From NCBI RefSeq assembly GCF_002884495.1, contig NZ_KZ614145.1:3114423-3178422 (forward strand): DNA of 64,000 nt. Reading direction: 5' to 3'. The notes beneath the pieces were generated by a model, which saw nothing but the letters and a program-made list of their open reading frames with translations, ran no database searches and was not told the origin of the DNA. Shown here in pieces: positions 34,744 through 43,574 of the stretch. The stretch's first letter is position 1. Each line of letters opens with the position of its first letter. The position numbers and the translations under genes were made by a program. This DNA is from Rummeliibacillus pycnus (GTDB taxonomy: Bacteria; Bacillota; Bacilli; Bacillales_A; Planococcaceae).

Positions 34744-35283
34744 ATGGAAAAAAGAAGTTTGAGTAAAGAAGTATTATCATGGGTATGGCCAATTCTAATT
34801 GCAGTTGTTATTGCTGTTTTATGTAGACAGTTTTTGTTCTCACCAGTAACAGTTAAAGGTGAGTCAATGGAGCCAACCTATCAAAATAACAATAAGATTA
34901 TTATCAGTAAAACAAGTCATATTGACCGTTTTGATATAATTGTGTTTGAATCACCGGTTGAAGATGACCACTATATTAAACGTGTAATCGGTCTACCAGG
35001 CGATACAATAAAAGTAAAAAACGATAAGTTATATATTAATGGCAAACATTACAATGAACCATATCTGAAAAAAGGTATTAGTGAATATGAAAAAATGGGC
35101 GATCATTTCACTGAAGATTTCACATTGAAAGAAGTAACCGGTAAAGACAAGGTACCTAAAGATTGTTACTTTGTATTAGGAGATAATCGCCAAAATAGTA
35201 GCGATAGTCGTGAGTATGGATTTATCAAAAAATCTGCAGTTACTGGAGAAGTGAAATTTCAATTCTACCCATTTAAATTCTAA
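34744..35283 (+). CDS. lepB: Type I signal peptidase
   Basis: A 179-residue Gram-positive type signal peptidase (Sip/LepB) that cleaves signal peptides of exported proteins at the outer face of the membrane. There is one N-terminal membrane anchor (residues about 11-31). Catalytic Ser41 lies in GESMEPTY and Lys79 in YIKRVIGLPGD; the C-terminal box is GDNRQNSSDSREYG. RBS GAGGGTG precedes the ATG. A 28-base gap separates it from the phosphatase gene, so they may share a transcript. Bacillales usually carry several paralogues; the paralogue identity is open. Confidence 0.94.
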   Translation: MEKRSLSKEVLSWVWPILIAVVIAVLCRQFLFSPVTVKGESMEPTYQNNNKIIISKTSHIDRFDIIVFESPVEDDHYIKRVIGLPGDTIKVKNDKLYINGKHYNEPYLKKGISEYEKMGDHFTEDFTLKEVTGKDKVPKDCYFVLGDNRQNSSDSREYGFIKKSAVTGEVKFQFYPFKF

Positions 35284-35311
35284 TGCATGACATCAATAGA
35301 GGAGCGTTGTT

Positions 35312-35785
35312 ATGAAAATAGGCGTGTTATTTGTTTGCTTAGGAAATATTTGTCGCTCTCCAATGGCTGAGGCTATTTTCCGCCATTTAGTTGAGAAACA
35401 AGGAAAGTCTGAGCAGTTTGACATTGACTCAGCTGGTACTGGTGATTGGCATATTGGGGAATGTCCGCATCATGGGACTGCTCAAAAGCTCGCTGAACAT
35501 AATATTACTACTGAAGGAATGGTTAGTCGCCAGATTAAAAAGGAAGATTATGATCGGTTCGATTATATTGTTTGTATGGATAGTAGTAATATCAAAAATG
35601 CATTACCCATGTTAGGGAAAAAAGAAAGTTTAAAGGTGTTCCGTTTACTTGATTTGATACAGGATCAAAGGGACGTACCAGATCCGTATTATACAGGCGA
35701 CTTTGAAGAAACATACCAACTATGCTTAGAAGGTTGCAAAGCCTTATTGCAAAAAATTGAAGCTGATATTAGAAGCCACTCTTAA
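35312..35785 (+). CDS. Low molecular weight protein-tyrosine phosphatase
   Basis: A 157-residue LMW-PTP. The P-loop is VCLGNICRSP (Cys9, Arg15), and the general acid lies in VPDPYYTGDFEETY. The length and the DPYY motif are closer to Bacillus YfkJ than to YwlE, which has a shorter protein and different acid loop; I therefore lean to the YfkJ type. It removes phosphate from tyrosine (or arginine in YwlE). RBS GAGGAGCG. It follows lepB closely, and a short terminator overlaps its stop. Confidence 0.9.
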   Translation: MKIGVLFVCLGNICRSPMAEAIFRHLVEKQGKSEQFDIDSAGTGDWHIGECPHHGTAQKLAEHNITTEGMVSRQIKKEDYDRFDYIVCMDSSNIKNALPMLGKKESLKVFRLLDLIQDQRDVPDPYYTGDFEETYQLCLEGCKALLQKIEADIRSHS

Positions 35786-35802
35786 TGAGAGGCTTCTTTT
35801 AC
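35771..35802 (+). terminator. Terminator overlapping the phosphatase stop codon
   Basis: AGAAGCC (35771-35777) pairs with GGCTTCT (35791-35797), with CTC/GAG inside, then TTTT. Confidence 0.8.
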
Positions 35803-35852
35803 TTTTAGCCTATATACAATTTATTAGGAATATAGTGTATAATACTACAGTA

Positions 35853-35902
35853 AATTATTAGCTGATCCCGTGTGGGTATCTTCTGTGAGCCCACGAATAA
35901 TT
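35853..35902 (+). promoter_or_regulatory. Hairpin leader upstream of yebC family gene
   Basis: AATTATT (35853-35859) pairs with AATAATT (35896-35902), and inside it CGTGTGGG pairs with CCCACG with one bulge. It follows a -10-like TATAAT (35838-35843) and lies 34 bases before the ATG, with no U run. It may be a structured 5' UTR. No known class is recognised. Confidence 0.4.
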
Positions 35903-35936
35903 AATATATAGAATACATTGAAAGAGAGTGAATCCA

Positions 35937-36650
35937 ATGGGACGTAAGTGGAATAATATTAAAGAAAAAAAAGCTGCAAAAGACCAAGGTACTGCTCGTA
36001 TCTATGCTAAATTTGGCCGTGAAATTTATGTAGCCGCTAAACAAGGTGAACCAGATCCAGAATCTAATGGGGCATTAAAAGTTGTTTTAGAACGCGCAAA
36101 AACATATAGTGTACCAAAACATATTATTGATCGTGCAATCGATAAAGCTAAAGGCGGCGGCGAAGAAAACTTCGATGAATTACGTTATGAAGGTTTCGGA
36201 CCAAATGGCTCAATGATTATCGTGGATGCATTATCAAATAACGTAAACCGTACAGCAGCAGATGTACGTGCAACTTTTGGTAAAAACGGCGGTAACATGG
36301 GTGTCAGTGGTGCAGTATCATACATGTTCGATGCTACTGCAGTTTTTGCTTTAGAAGGCAAATCTGCGGATGAAGTTTTAGAAATATTAATCGAAGCTGA
36401 TGTAGATGTTCGCGACGTTTTCGAAGAAGGCGAATCAACTATCATCTATGCTGAACCAGCTCAATTTAATGCAGTACAAGAAGCATTAAAAGAACAAGGT
36501 ATTACTGAATTTGGTGTTGCAGAGTTAACAATGCTTCCTCAAACTGAAGTTACACTTGAAGGCGAAGACCTTGAAAAATTTGAACGCTTAATTGATCTAT
36601 TAGACGATCTAGAAGATGTACAACACGTTTATCATAATGTTGATCTATAA
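35937..36650 (+). CDS. YebC/PmpR family translation factor or regulator
   Basis: A 237-residue YebC/TACO1-family protein, starting [20 protein letters not shown]. Conserved blocks seen are [25 protein letters not shown] and the glycine-rich [20 protein letters not shown] and [18 protein letters not shown]. The length and the K-W-N-N start fit the YeeN-type subgroup of Bacillus. Recent work links the family to easing ribosome stalling at proline stretches; older naming called it a DNA-binding regulator. GAGAGTG precedes ATG 35937, making the upstream GTG frame start unlikely. C-ending codons suggest good expression. Confidence 0.92.
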   Translation: MGRKWNNIKEKKAAKDQGTARIYAKFGREIYVAAKQGEPDPESNGALKVVLERAKTYSVPKHIIDRAIDKAKGGGEENFDELRYEGFGPNGSMIIVDALSNNVNRTAADVRATFGKNGGNMGVSGAVSYMFDATAVFALEGKSADEVLEILIEADVDVRDVFEEGESTIIYAEPAQFNAVQEALKEQGITEFGVAELTMLPQTEVTLEGEDLEKFERLIDLLDDLEDVQHVYHNVDL

Positions 36651-36733
36651 TGACTAGTAAGGACAAGATTGGATAAGAACCAAAGTTCACTAATCTTAAA
36701 TATAGATTAAGCTATATAAATATACTTTACTAA

Positions 36734-36766
36734 TTAAAAGACTGCCATAAAGGCAGTCTTTTAAAT
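36734..36766 (+). terminator. Terminator after the yebC family gene
   Basis: TTAAAAGACTGCC pairs with GGCAGTCTTTTAA (13 bp, 5-nt loop). The stem itself carries the A and T tracts. Confidence 0.9.
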
Positions 36767-36770
36767 TGTG

Positions 36771-36896
36771 GACAAAAGGTACCGAGAGGAAATGAATACG
36801 CTCGATACCTTTTGTCATTTTATCGCTTAACCAGTAGTAAGAAAGAAGCTCAATTGCTTCAATTAACCATTAGTGGGGATAGAGAATTCCACTGAT
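36771..36896. repeat. Pair of inverted repeats in an otherwise empty stretch
   Basis: GACAAAAGGTA (36771-36781) pairs with TACCTTTTGTC (36806-36816), with CGAG/CTCG inside, and further on CCATTAGTGG pairs with CCACTGATGG (about 36867-36896). No gene is seen between 36767 and 37140. The first hairpin could end transcription on either strand. Confidence 0.5.
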
Positions 36897-37140
36897 GGAA
36901 GTTTCACTTTTATGTAATGAATGAATAGACTACAGTTTTGATGTTTTATTGTTCAAATAGGAATTTCTATATAAATTAAAAGTAATCGTTTTTTGTCAAT
37001 TTTTTAGGTCTTTATTTTCATATTTTTATTGCCGTTTTAAATTCAAAATAGTAATATTAAACTGATATTTATAATGCATATTATTACTTATAGTCTTAGT
37101 TATATACATTTTATGTAACTTAATTAAAGGGGTATTTAAT

Positions 37141-38844
37141 TTGAAAAAACGATTATTAAATTTCAAATCTTTGAGAACTAAGATATTATTAGGCTTTGTT
37201 TCTGTGCTGTTCCTAAACATTTGTTTAGGAATTTATAATATCTATGCAATGAGAACTGTAAATTCTAGTATGAATGACATTGCGAAACAAGATCTTCCGT
37301 TATTAGTAAACGATGAAAAAATGTCCTTTAATATCGCAGAACGAATAGCATTAGCACGTGGCTATGTATTAACTGGTGAACAAAATTATAAAAACCAATT
37401 CAATAGCTATTCAAAGAAAAGTAAAATAATTGAAGAACAAATAATATCAAAAACAAATTCAAAAAAAGCAAAAGAATTGGTAGATAAAAGTAAGGAATGG
37501 GAAGAAATTATTGTTAACGATGTCTTTGCTACATATGATATAGGCAATCATGAACAAGCAAAAACTTTTTTAAATGGTAAAGCACAAACACTTGCGCGCG
37601 ACTTAATGAGTGGTTATTCAGAGATTGCTAATCATCGAGAAACTCAAGTTTTACATAATAGCAATGCTGTAATAGACACAGGTTCTCAATTATTAAAAGT
37701 GACAATAATCGTATCACTGGTGATCTTAATTGTATGTAATATAATTGCTCTATTTACGGCAGCAACTATTATTAAACCAATCAATCGAGTAATGACACAA
37801 CTAGACGAAATTGCTAATGGTAATTTAACAGTAGAACCACTTTCAACAAATTTACGAGATGAAACATCAAGGTTAATGCAATCGTCAAATGATGTATTAA
37901 ACAAATTATCCTTCCTGATGAAAAAAATAAAATCAGACGCCGAAATATTAAGCGCTCATAGTGAAGAGTTAAACCAATCAGCTAATGAAGTATCAGAAGG
38001 TTCTGATCAAATTGCAGTAACGATGAATGACTTAGCGAGTAGTGCTGAGTCACAAGCAAATAATGCTGCTAATATGTCAAATAAAATGGACCAATTTACA
38101 AATCAAATTATCAGTGTAGCGCATAATGGACAAGATATTCATCATAATTCGGAGACTGCATTAGAAATGGCCGATAAAGGTAGTCAACTAATGGATTCTT
38201 CTATTAGTCAAATGAAGTCAATTGATACGATTGTAAAAAACTCTGTAGACAAAGTGCATCATTTATATGACCAATCAAAAGAGATTTCAAAATTAGTTTT
38301 AGTCATTCAGGAAATTTCAGAACAAACAAATCTCCTTGCATTAAATGCGGCAATTGAAGCAGCAAGAGCAGGTGAGCATGGCAAAGGATTTGCAGTTGTT
38401 GCTGATGAAGTACGTAAACTAGCTGAACAAGTGTCAAGTTCTGTTTTGGATATTACAAATATTGTCTCTAATATTCAGCACGAAACAGGTTCTGTCGTAG
38501 AATCACTTGTCAAAGGTTATGAAGAAGTAGAAAAAGGAACAACTAAAATTCAAACAACTGATGAAACATTAAAGATGATTAATCGGTCTGTTTCACAAGT
38601 AAATGGCCGTATAAAAAATATCTCTGATAGACTAGATCAAATACTAGTAGATAGTGAAATGATGAAGAAACTAGTTGAGGATACAGCTACACTTTCAGAA
38701 GAATCTGCAGCTGGAATACAACAAACTTCAGCATCTATTGAACAAACGAATAGTTCGATGCATGAGGTAACAAGAAGTGCAGATGAGCTTGCAAAAACGG
38801 CTGAGGGTTTGATGAATATTGTTAGCAATTACCAATTGAAATAA
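37141..38844 (+). CDS. Methyl-accepting chemotaxis protein
   Basis: A 567-residue chemoreceptor. Transmembrane helix 1 is at about residues 13-34; an extracellular helical sensor of about 150 residues follows (4HB/CHASE3-like size), then helix 2 at about 183-205, a HAMP linker ([20 protein letters not shown]) and the signalling domain with the hairpin tip [38 protein letters not shown] split by the conserved E-x-x. The start is TTG with AAAGGGG. It passes ligand state to CheA/CheW. A weak sigma-D-like -10 (ACTGATAT, 37061-37068) lies upstream. No other chemotaxis gene is in the window. Confidence 0.94.
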   Translation: MKKRLLNFKSLRTKILLGFVSVLFLNICLGIYNIYAMRTVNSSMNDIAKQDLPLLVNDEKMSFNIAERIALARGYVLTGEQNYKNQFNSYSKKSKIIEEQIISKTNSKKAKELVDKSKEWEEIIVNDVFATYDIGNHEQAKTFLNGKAQTLARDLMSGYSEIANHRETQVLHNSNAVIDTGSQLLKVTIIVSLVILIVCNIIALFTAATIIKPINRVMTQLDEIANGNLTVEPLSTNLRDETSRLMQSSNDVLNKLSFLMKKIKSDAEILSAHSEELNQSANEVSEGSDQIAVTMNDLASSAESQANNAANMSNKMDQFTNQIISVAHNGQDIHHNSETALEMADKGSQLMDSSISQMKSIDTIVKNSVDKVHHLYDQSKEISKLVLVIQEISEQTNLLALNAAIEAARAGEHGKGFAVVADEVRKLAEQVSSSVLDITNIVSNIQHETGSVVESLVKGYEEVEKGTTKIQTTDETLKMINRSVSQVNGRIKNISDRLDQILVDSEMMKKLVEDTATLSEESAAGIQQTSASIEQTNSSMHEVTRSADELAKTAEGLMNIVSNYQLK

Positions 38845-38860
38845 TTTATACTATTTATAG

Positions 38861-38898
38861 AGCCGCTGAAACAAATGGCTGTTTCAGTGGCTTTTATA
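38861..38898 (+). terminator. Terminator after the chemoreceptor gene
   Basis: AGCCGCTGAAAC (38861-38872) pairs with GTTTCAGTGGCT (38881-38892, one G-U), then a T-rich tail. Confidence 0.85.
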
Positions 38899-38953
38899 GT
38901 TATGTTAATTATTGCAGAAGAAAATTCGTTTGATTAATAAAAAGAGAGGGAAA

Positions 38954-39393
38954 ATTGCAAAGTTAATTTATGTAGAAGGTTTACCAAATAAAGAGTGTAT
39001 TAAAGATATCCAGAAGCTTCATAAAGAAGTTTTTGATCAATCTGACTTTACTATAAAAGAAATGTAAGAAAAACCGAATTTACTATGTTGTATTGCTTTA
39101 GATAACCATAAAGTTGTGGGGGTTAAATTAGGATGTGAGAAAGAGGATGCAGTTTTTACAGCTGGTCAGGTGGTTGTTAGTGCAGAATACCGTGGTCAAG
39201 ATATAGTTTCAAAGTTTTGATTTTACAAAATCAATTAGTTTTTGAGCAAGGCTATAAGAAGATCTGTACAATTGGGCGTAATTATCGAAGGACTATGCTT
39301 ATATTAAATATCAAAGTAGGTTTTGATAATATTAAGATGTATATTCGTAAAAGTGGTACCCATAAAATTATTATGGGAAAAGAGTTCAAGTAG
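38954..39393 (+). pseudogene. GNAT acetyltransferase, decayed
   Basis: The frame reads KLIYVEGLPNKECIKDIQKL, then HKEVFDQSDFTIKEM and a TAA at 39065-39067. It goes on in frame (CCIALDNHKVVGVKLG, then VVSAEYRGQDIVSK) until a TGA near 39218. One frame over it continues with LILQNQLVFEQGYKKICTIG and ends at 39393. The order (substrate helix, central strands, R-G-Q-D acetyl-CoA loop, C-terminal helix) is that of a GNAT enzyme. The ribosome site GAGAGGG is followed by ATT where a start codon should be. A lost start, an internal stop and a frameshift make it a pseudogene. Confidence 0.82.
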
Positions 39394-39429
39394 AGTTGCT
39401 ATAATATTCAACAAGAGGATGATGCTGAG

Positions 39430-40005
39430 GTGAGAAAAAAGAAGATGTTCATCTTACTAATAATTTGTATACCAATATTACTCTTTTGGGGCATTACGAC
39501 AAAATGGTTAATTAACGGTGAAAAACCAAAGGCAAATGGCAAATATAAGTATGTCATCGTATTAGGAGCTAAAGTGAAGAGAGGGGCAATACCTTCTAAA
39601 GCATTAGCATTTCGTTTAGATGCAGCGCTTACTTATGTTAAGCAATATCCAAATATCCATATTATTGTTTCGGGTGGTCAAGGACCTGATGAAGATGAAA
39701 CGGAAGCCTCAGTTATGAAGCAATACTTAATAGATAGAGGCTTCCCTGAGTCTAGAATTATTGTTGAGGATCGGTCAACATCCACTTATGAAAACTTATT
39801 AAATACTAAGAGAATAATTGGGAGCGATTTAAAGGGGATAACAATCGTATCAAGCGACTACCATTTAGCACGTGCGAAAATGCTTGCGGAAGAACTGCAT
39901 CTAAAATGTGACGTAATAGCAGCAAAAACACCTAAAAGTATTGAAGCAAAAGTAAGATTTCGAGAACGTTTCGCACTTTTAAAATCAGCTATTACAGGAA
40001 AATGA
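39430..40005 (+). CDS. YdcF family (DUF218) membrane-anchored protein
   Basis: A 191-residue protein with one N-terminal membrane anchor (residues about 7-25) and a DUF218/SanA/ElyC domain outside. Motifs seen: IVLGAKV near residue 43, IIVSGGQGPDEDETEA, then EDRSTSTYENLLNTK and IVSSDYHLARA. SanA and ElyC relatives work in envelope integrity and peptidoglycan or lipid-carrier metabolism in other bacteria. The start is GTG with AGAGGATG upstream. It follows the GNAT pseudogene and ends before a stretch with only terminator structure. Confidence 0.88.
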   Translation: MRKKKMFILLIICIPILLFWGITTKWLINGEKPKANGKYKYVIVLGAKVKRGAIPSKALAFRLDAALTYVKQYPNIHIIVSGGQGPDEDETEASVMKQYLIDRGFPESRIIVEDRSTSTYENLLNTKRIIGSDLKGITIVSSDYHLARAKMLAEELHLKCDVIAAKTPKSIEAKVRFRERFALLKSAITGK

Positions 40006-40173
40006 CAAATTGGAACACATAAAATTATGACATCATACTAAAAGATATTGGAGAAACTAAACTTCAAGTTCTTCCTCTTATTTCTTAACAAACAGAGGTT
40101 AGGCGCACGAGGAGCTTGTTGGTTCCTCTGCGAAGTTTTCCTATAGTGAAGCTATGTATAAAGCCAAAAAATA

Positions 40174-40208
40174 AAAAAACCATCTAGTGCCTAACTAGAT
40201 GGTTTTTT
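40174..40208. terminator. Bidirectional terminator before the second SEC-C gene
   Basis: A 15-bp perfect stem (AAAAAACCATCTAGT with its complement, 5-nt loop) has A and T tracts in the stem. It serves the YdcF-like and the minus-strand SEC-C genes. Confidence 0.93.
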
Positions 40209-40219
40209 ATGTGGCATTA

Positions 40220-41254
40220 TTATTTTGCGAGAAATTCACTGATTTGATCACGATATTTAGAAATTGATGATGCAGATACTTCGAAGTATGCTGCTACATC
40301 CTTGACTTTTGATACGCCGCCTTCTGGAATATTGCCGTTTGCTTGTCCAGCTAAAACAGCACCGGCAGCAACTGTTTCTGCTTTTTTCGCTTTCACGGAT
40401 GCGTTTTCTAGGAAGCTAGTAAGAGTTTCAATATATTCAGAAGCGTCAAGATTGTATTCGTTTGTATATTTTGAAACAAGTTCTAGTACTTCAACCGTAA
40501 ATGGAGCAAGTTCTACAGAATCTTCTACTGTAACTGCAACTTCACTCTCTACCTTTGTATCTTCTGACTTATCTGCTTCTTTAGGGGTAGCAGTATCTGT
40601 TGATACAGTTTGGATAAATGTTTTATAAAGGTCTAAGGAATCTGTATAGCCATTTTGCAGTTTTGCGCGTAATGCTTGCACAATATTTTCCTTCTCATCT
40701 GGAATGAAAACAACACTGCTCGTTGCTGTTAGTCCATTTTCACCTTTACGAGCATCAGGCATGAAGATACCAAACAACCAGCTACCTGAGAATGTTTTTG
40801 CTGGTGAACCATTCATAACATAGCTTTTGTTTGTGACGATATCTGTTAATGCAATTACTTCCGGACTTTGAGAATCAACTTTGGCAAGCATATAAACCGG
40901 TTTCAACCAAGATTGAAGAATGTCTTTTACTTGTTGTCGATTTTGAACAGTCAATTGTTTATTTATATAATTTTGCCACAGTTCAGGGCTATCAATATAA
41001 ATGTATGTTTCCATTGCAATTGTATCTATTAATTTATCTGTAAATGCTTGTTGTAATGAATCTTTCCAAAGATGATTTCTTTTTTCTAACTCATGATAAC
41101 TTGCAGTATGGAATGATTCTTTTACAAAACCTTCCACAATACGATCGATTTCTTCGCTTACAAGTGTAGTAATATCGCCTAAAGCGTTTTTACCATGACA
41201 CTTTTTGTATTTTTTGCCACTGCCACATGGACAAGGATCGTTACGACCTACCAA
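40220..41254 (-). CDS. SEC-C motif protein with C-terminal HTH-like region (paralogue)
   Basis: A 344-residue protein with the N-terminal zinc motif [19 protein letters not shown], in which the last Cys of the other copy (KKCC) is His-adjacent (KKCH), a normal SEC-C variant. The middle region is diverged and carries an acidic, Ser/Thr-rich insertion (residues about 225-255). The C terminus ([17 protein letters not shown], then [20 protein letters not shown]) is clearly related to that of the protein at 26346-27335. The start is TTG with AGAGAGGTG. Function is unknown. Confidence 0.82.
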   Translation of the reverse strand: MVGRNDPCPCGSGKKYKKCHGKNALGDITTLVSEEIDRIVEGFVKESFHTASYHELEKRNHLWKDSLQQAFTDKLIDTIAMETYIYIDSPELWQNYINKQLTVQNRQQVKDILQSWLKPVYMLAKVDSQSPEVIALTDIVTNKSYVMNGSPAKTFSGSWLFGIFMPDARKGENGLTATSSVVFIPDEKENIVQALRAKLQNGYTDSLDLYKTFIQTVSTDTATPKEADKSEDTKVESEVAVTVEDSVELAPFTVEVLELVSKYTNEYNLDASEYIETLTSFLENASVKAKKAETVAAGAVLAGQANGNIPEGGVSKVKDVAAYFEVSASSISKYRDQISEFLAK

Positions 41255-41469
41255 TGTAAAGCACCTCTCTTTAAAAATTGGGCATGAAAATAGGTTAGCA
41301 CAATTTCAGCAAAAAAATAAGTGTTTTAATCGTTCTATTTCGAAATGGGTGATAAATTACCAAAAATTAGCGTTTTTTTGACATCATTAGTTGCAATGTT
41401 TCAGAATATAATAAATAATAGAAGAAAATACTTCGGAATTCGAAAAATGTAAAGTAAAGGGGATTGAAG

Positions 41470-43167
41470 ATGGTTACATTTAAGGACTATGAATACAAAC
41501 GTCCAGATTTAGCAGCAGGAAAAGAATACTTTCATCAACTATTAAAAGATTTTAATCATGCAAAATCAGTTCACGAACAAAGCGAAGTAATTGAGAAAAT
41601 TAATGCTTTTCGTAATGATTTTTCAACTCAATATAACCTAGTCTATATTCGAGCTTCTATTGATACAAATGACGAATTTTATCAAAAAGAGCGAGATTAT
41701 TTAGATGAAAAGACACCAGAAATGGAAGAGCTTTCGACAGAATATTATAAAGCGCTATTAGCATCTCCATTCCGTAAAGAGTTAGAAGAAAAATGGGGCG
41801 CTCAATTATTTGATTTAGCCGAAAATCAAATTAAAGGTTTTTCACCGGAAATTATGGCTCTCATGCAAAAAGAAAATAAACTTAGCTCTGAGTATTCTAA
41901 ACTCGTCGCTTCAGCTCAAATTTCTTTTGATGGTAAAGAGTTAACCCTGGCTCAATTAGGACCTTATACAGAATCAACAGATCGTCATGTTCGTAAAGCA
42001 GCAACAGAAGCTCGTTTCGGATTTTTTAAAGAACATGAAGAAGATTTTGATCGTATTTACGATGAACTCGTGAAAGTACGCCATAAAATGGCTGTTACAC
42101 TAGGATATAAAAATTTCGTGGAACTTGGCTATGTATTGATGAATCGAATCGATTACAATGCAGAAATGGTCAAAAATTACCGTGATCAAATTCGTGATGT
42201 TGTTGTCCCATATGCGACAGAATTACGTGAACGCCAAGCAAAACGTATAGGTGTGGATAAGTTAAAATTTCACGATGAAGGTTTAAAATTCCTAAGTGGT
42301 AATGCGACACCAAAAGGAACGCCTGAATGGATTGTGGAAAATGGTAAAAAAATGTACGAAGAATTATCACCTGAAACAGCAGAATTCTTTAACTTTATGA
42401 TTGAACGAGACTTAATGGATCTTGTTGCGAAAAAAGGAAAAGAAGGTGGGGGCTATTGTACATTTATTGATGATTACGGTTCTCCATTTATTTTCTCAAA
42501 CTTTAATGGTACTTCTGGTGATATCGATGTATTAACACATGAAGCGGGGCACGCATTCCAAGTATATACAAGCCGTAATATTGGTATTCCAGAATATATT
42601 TGGCCAACATATGAATCGTGTGAAATTCATTCAATGAGTATGGAATTTTTCACATGGCCATGGATGGAACTATTCTTCAAAGAAGACACTGAAAAATATA
42701 AATTCGCTCATTTAAGTGAAGCACTATTATTCTTACCATATGGAGTAGCAGTTGACGAATTCCAACATGTTGTATATGAAAATCCAGAAATGACCCCACA
42801 AGAACGTAAAGCAGCGTGGAAAAAAATCGAACAAATTTATCTACCACACCGTGATTATGATGGAATAGAGTATTTAGAACAAGGTGGTTTCTGGCAACGA
42901 CAAGCTCATATCTACAATAGTCCATTTTATTATATTGATTATACATTAGCACAAGTTTGCGCTTTCCAATTCTGGAAAAAGTCACGTGAAAATCATGAGG
43001 AAGCATGGAAGGATTATATTCATCTTTGTCAACTAGGTGGTAAAATGTCTTTCACAAAGCTTGTGGCAGAAGCTAACCTTGTTTCACCTTTTAAAGATGG
43101 ATGTGTTGAATCCGTAATGGGTGCAATTAAAAGATACTTAGATGCTGTTGAAGATGACAAATTATAA
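41470..43167 (+). CDS. M3 family oligoendopeptidase
   Basis: A 565-residue zinc metallopeptidase of family M3 (oligoendopeptidase F type). The zinc motif is HEAGH in IDVLTHEAGHAFQVYTS, with the third ligand Glu in YESCEIHSMSMEF about 25 residues on; the segment YDGIEYLEQGGFWQRQAHIY is the C-terminal substrate-binding region. The length matches the shorter Bacillus group rather than classic PepF. It degrades short peptides in the cytosol. A TTG at 41464 is open but too near AAAGGGG; ATG 41470 is chosen. C-ending codons suggest good expression. Confidence 0.93.
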   Translation: MVTFKDYEYKRPDLAAGKEYFHQLLKDFNHAKSVHEQSEVIEKINAFRNDFSTQYNLVYIRASIDTNDEFYQKERDYLDEKTPEMEELSTEYYKALLASPFRKELEEKWGAQLFDLAENQIKGFSPEIMALMQKENKLSSEYSKLVASAQISFDGKELTLAQLGPYTESTDRHVRKAATEARFGFFKEHEEDFDRIYDELVKVRHKMAVTLGYKNFVELGYVLMNRIDYNAEMVKNYRDQIRDVVVPYATELRERQAKRIGVDKLKFHDEGLKFLSGNATPKGTPEWIVENGKKMYEELSPETAEFFNFMIERDLMDLVAKKGKEGGGYCTFIDDYGSPFIFSNFNGTSGDIDVLTHEAGHAFQVYTSRNIGIPEYIWPTYESCEIHSMSMEFFTWPWMELFFKEDTEKYKFAHLSEALLFLPYGVAVDEFQHVVYENPEMTPQERKAAWKKIEQIYLPHRDYDGIEYLEQGGFWQRQAHIYNSPFYYIDYTLAQVCAFQFWKKSRENHEEAWKDYIHLCQLGGKMSFTKLVAEANLVSPFKDGCVESVMGAIKRYLDAVEDDKL

Positions 43168-43196
43168 TTAATTTTCAGTCTATTTATTGACAACTT

Positions 43197-43225
43197 GGAT
43201 CATTACCTTTAAATTAATACTTGTA
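43197..43225 (+). promoter_or_regulatory. Promoter of the T-box leader
   Basis: TTGACA (43197-43202), 17-nt spacer and TAAATT (43220-43225) place the transcript start just before T-box stem I. Confidence 0.75.
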
Positions 43226-43231
43226 AATAAT

Positions 43232-43480
43232 AAAAGCGATGATGAGAAAAAGTAAAATGAACGTATTTCTAAAAGAGAGCTTCGGTAGCTGAAAAGAAGT
43301 AGAAATTCATCATTTGAAAAATGGCCTCTGAGCTCCGTTTTGAACATGCATTGGCATTAGTAGGATGCGGCGGGACTTGATACCCGTTATCTATATCACA
43401 GTCTAGGAAGCATTTAATTTTCTGCACTGATAGAGGCTACTTGTGCGAATAAGTAGTGAATAAAGGTGGTAACACGAGAA
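43232..43480 (+). ncRNA. T-box leader, probable methionine (ATG) specifier
   Basis: Stem I begins with GATGATGAGAAAAAGTA; the conserved AGAGAGC, GGTAGCTG and a closing CTCTGAGC follow. The position of the specifier in stem I reads GAAAA-ATG-GCC, so ATG (43321-43323) followed by a purine is the best candidate. Stem II has CGGG/CCCG around CTTGATA, stem III is CTACTT/AAGTAG, and the T-box itself is AAAGGTGGTAACACG (43462-43476). The TGGT bulge would pair with a tRNA ending ACCA, as tRNA-Met does. Confidence 0.88.
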
Positions 43481-43485
43481 TACAT

Positions 43486-43530
43486 CTCGTCCTTTACAAT
43501 CATTTGGTTGTAAGGGACGGGATTTTTTAT
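43486..43530 (+). terminator. T-box controlled terminator
   Basis: CTCGTCCTTTACAA pairs with TTGTAAGGGACGGG, followed by ATTTTTT. The 5' arm competes with the antiterminator that carries the T-box sequence. Confidence 0.93.
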
Positions 43531-43574
43531 TAGTAACAGTCCTAGGCAATATATTCAATGAGGAGATGTTTCAA

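Noticed and set aside
37037-37068. Sigma-D promoter for the chemoreceptor
   Set aside because: ACTGATAT resembles the -10, but no TAAA at proper spacing is present; too weak to list as a feature.
40090-40135. Inverted CAGAGG/CCTCTG with GCGCACGAGGAGC inside, like a Bacillaceae intergenic repeat
   Set aside because: Only 6-bp arms and a short match; it may be a decayed repeat but cannot be told from chance.
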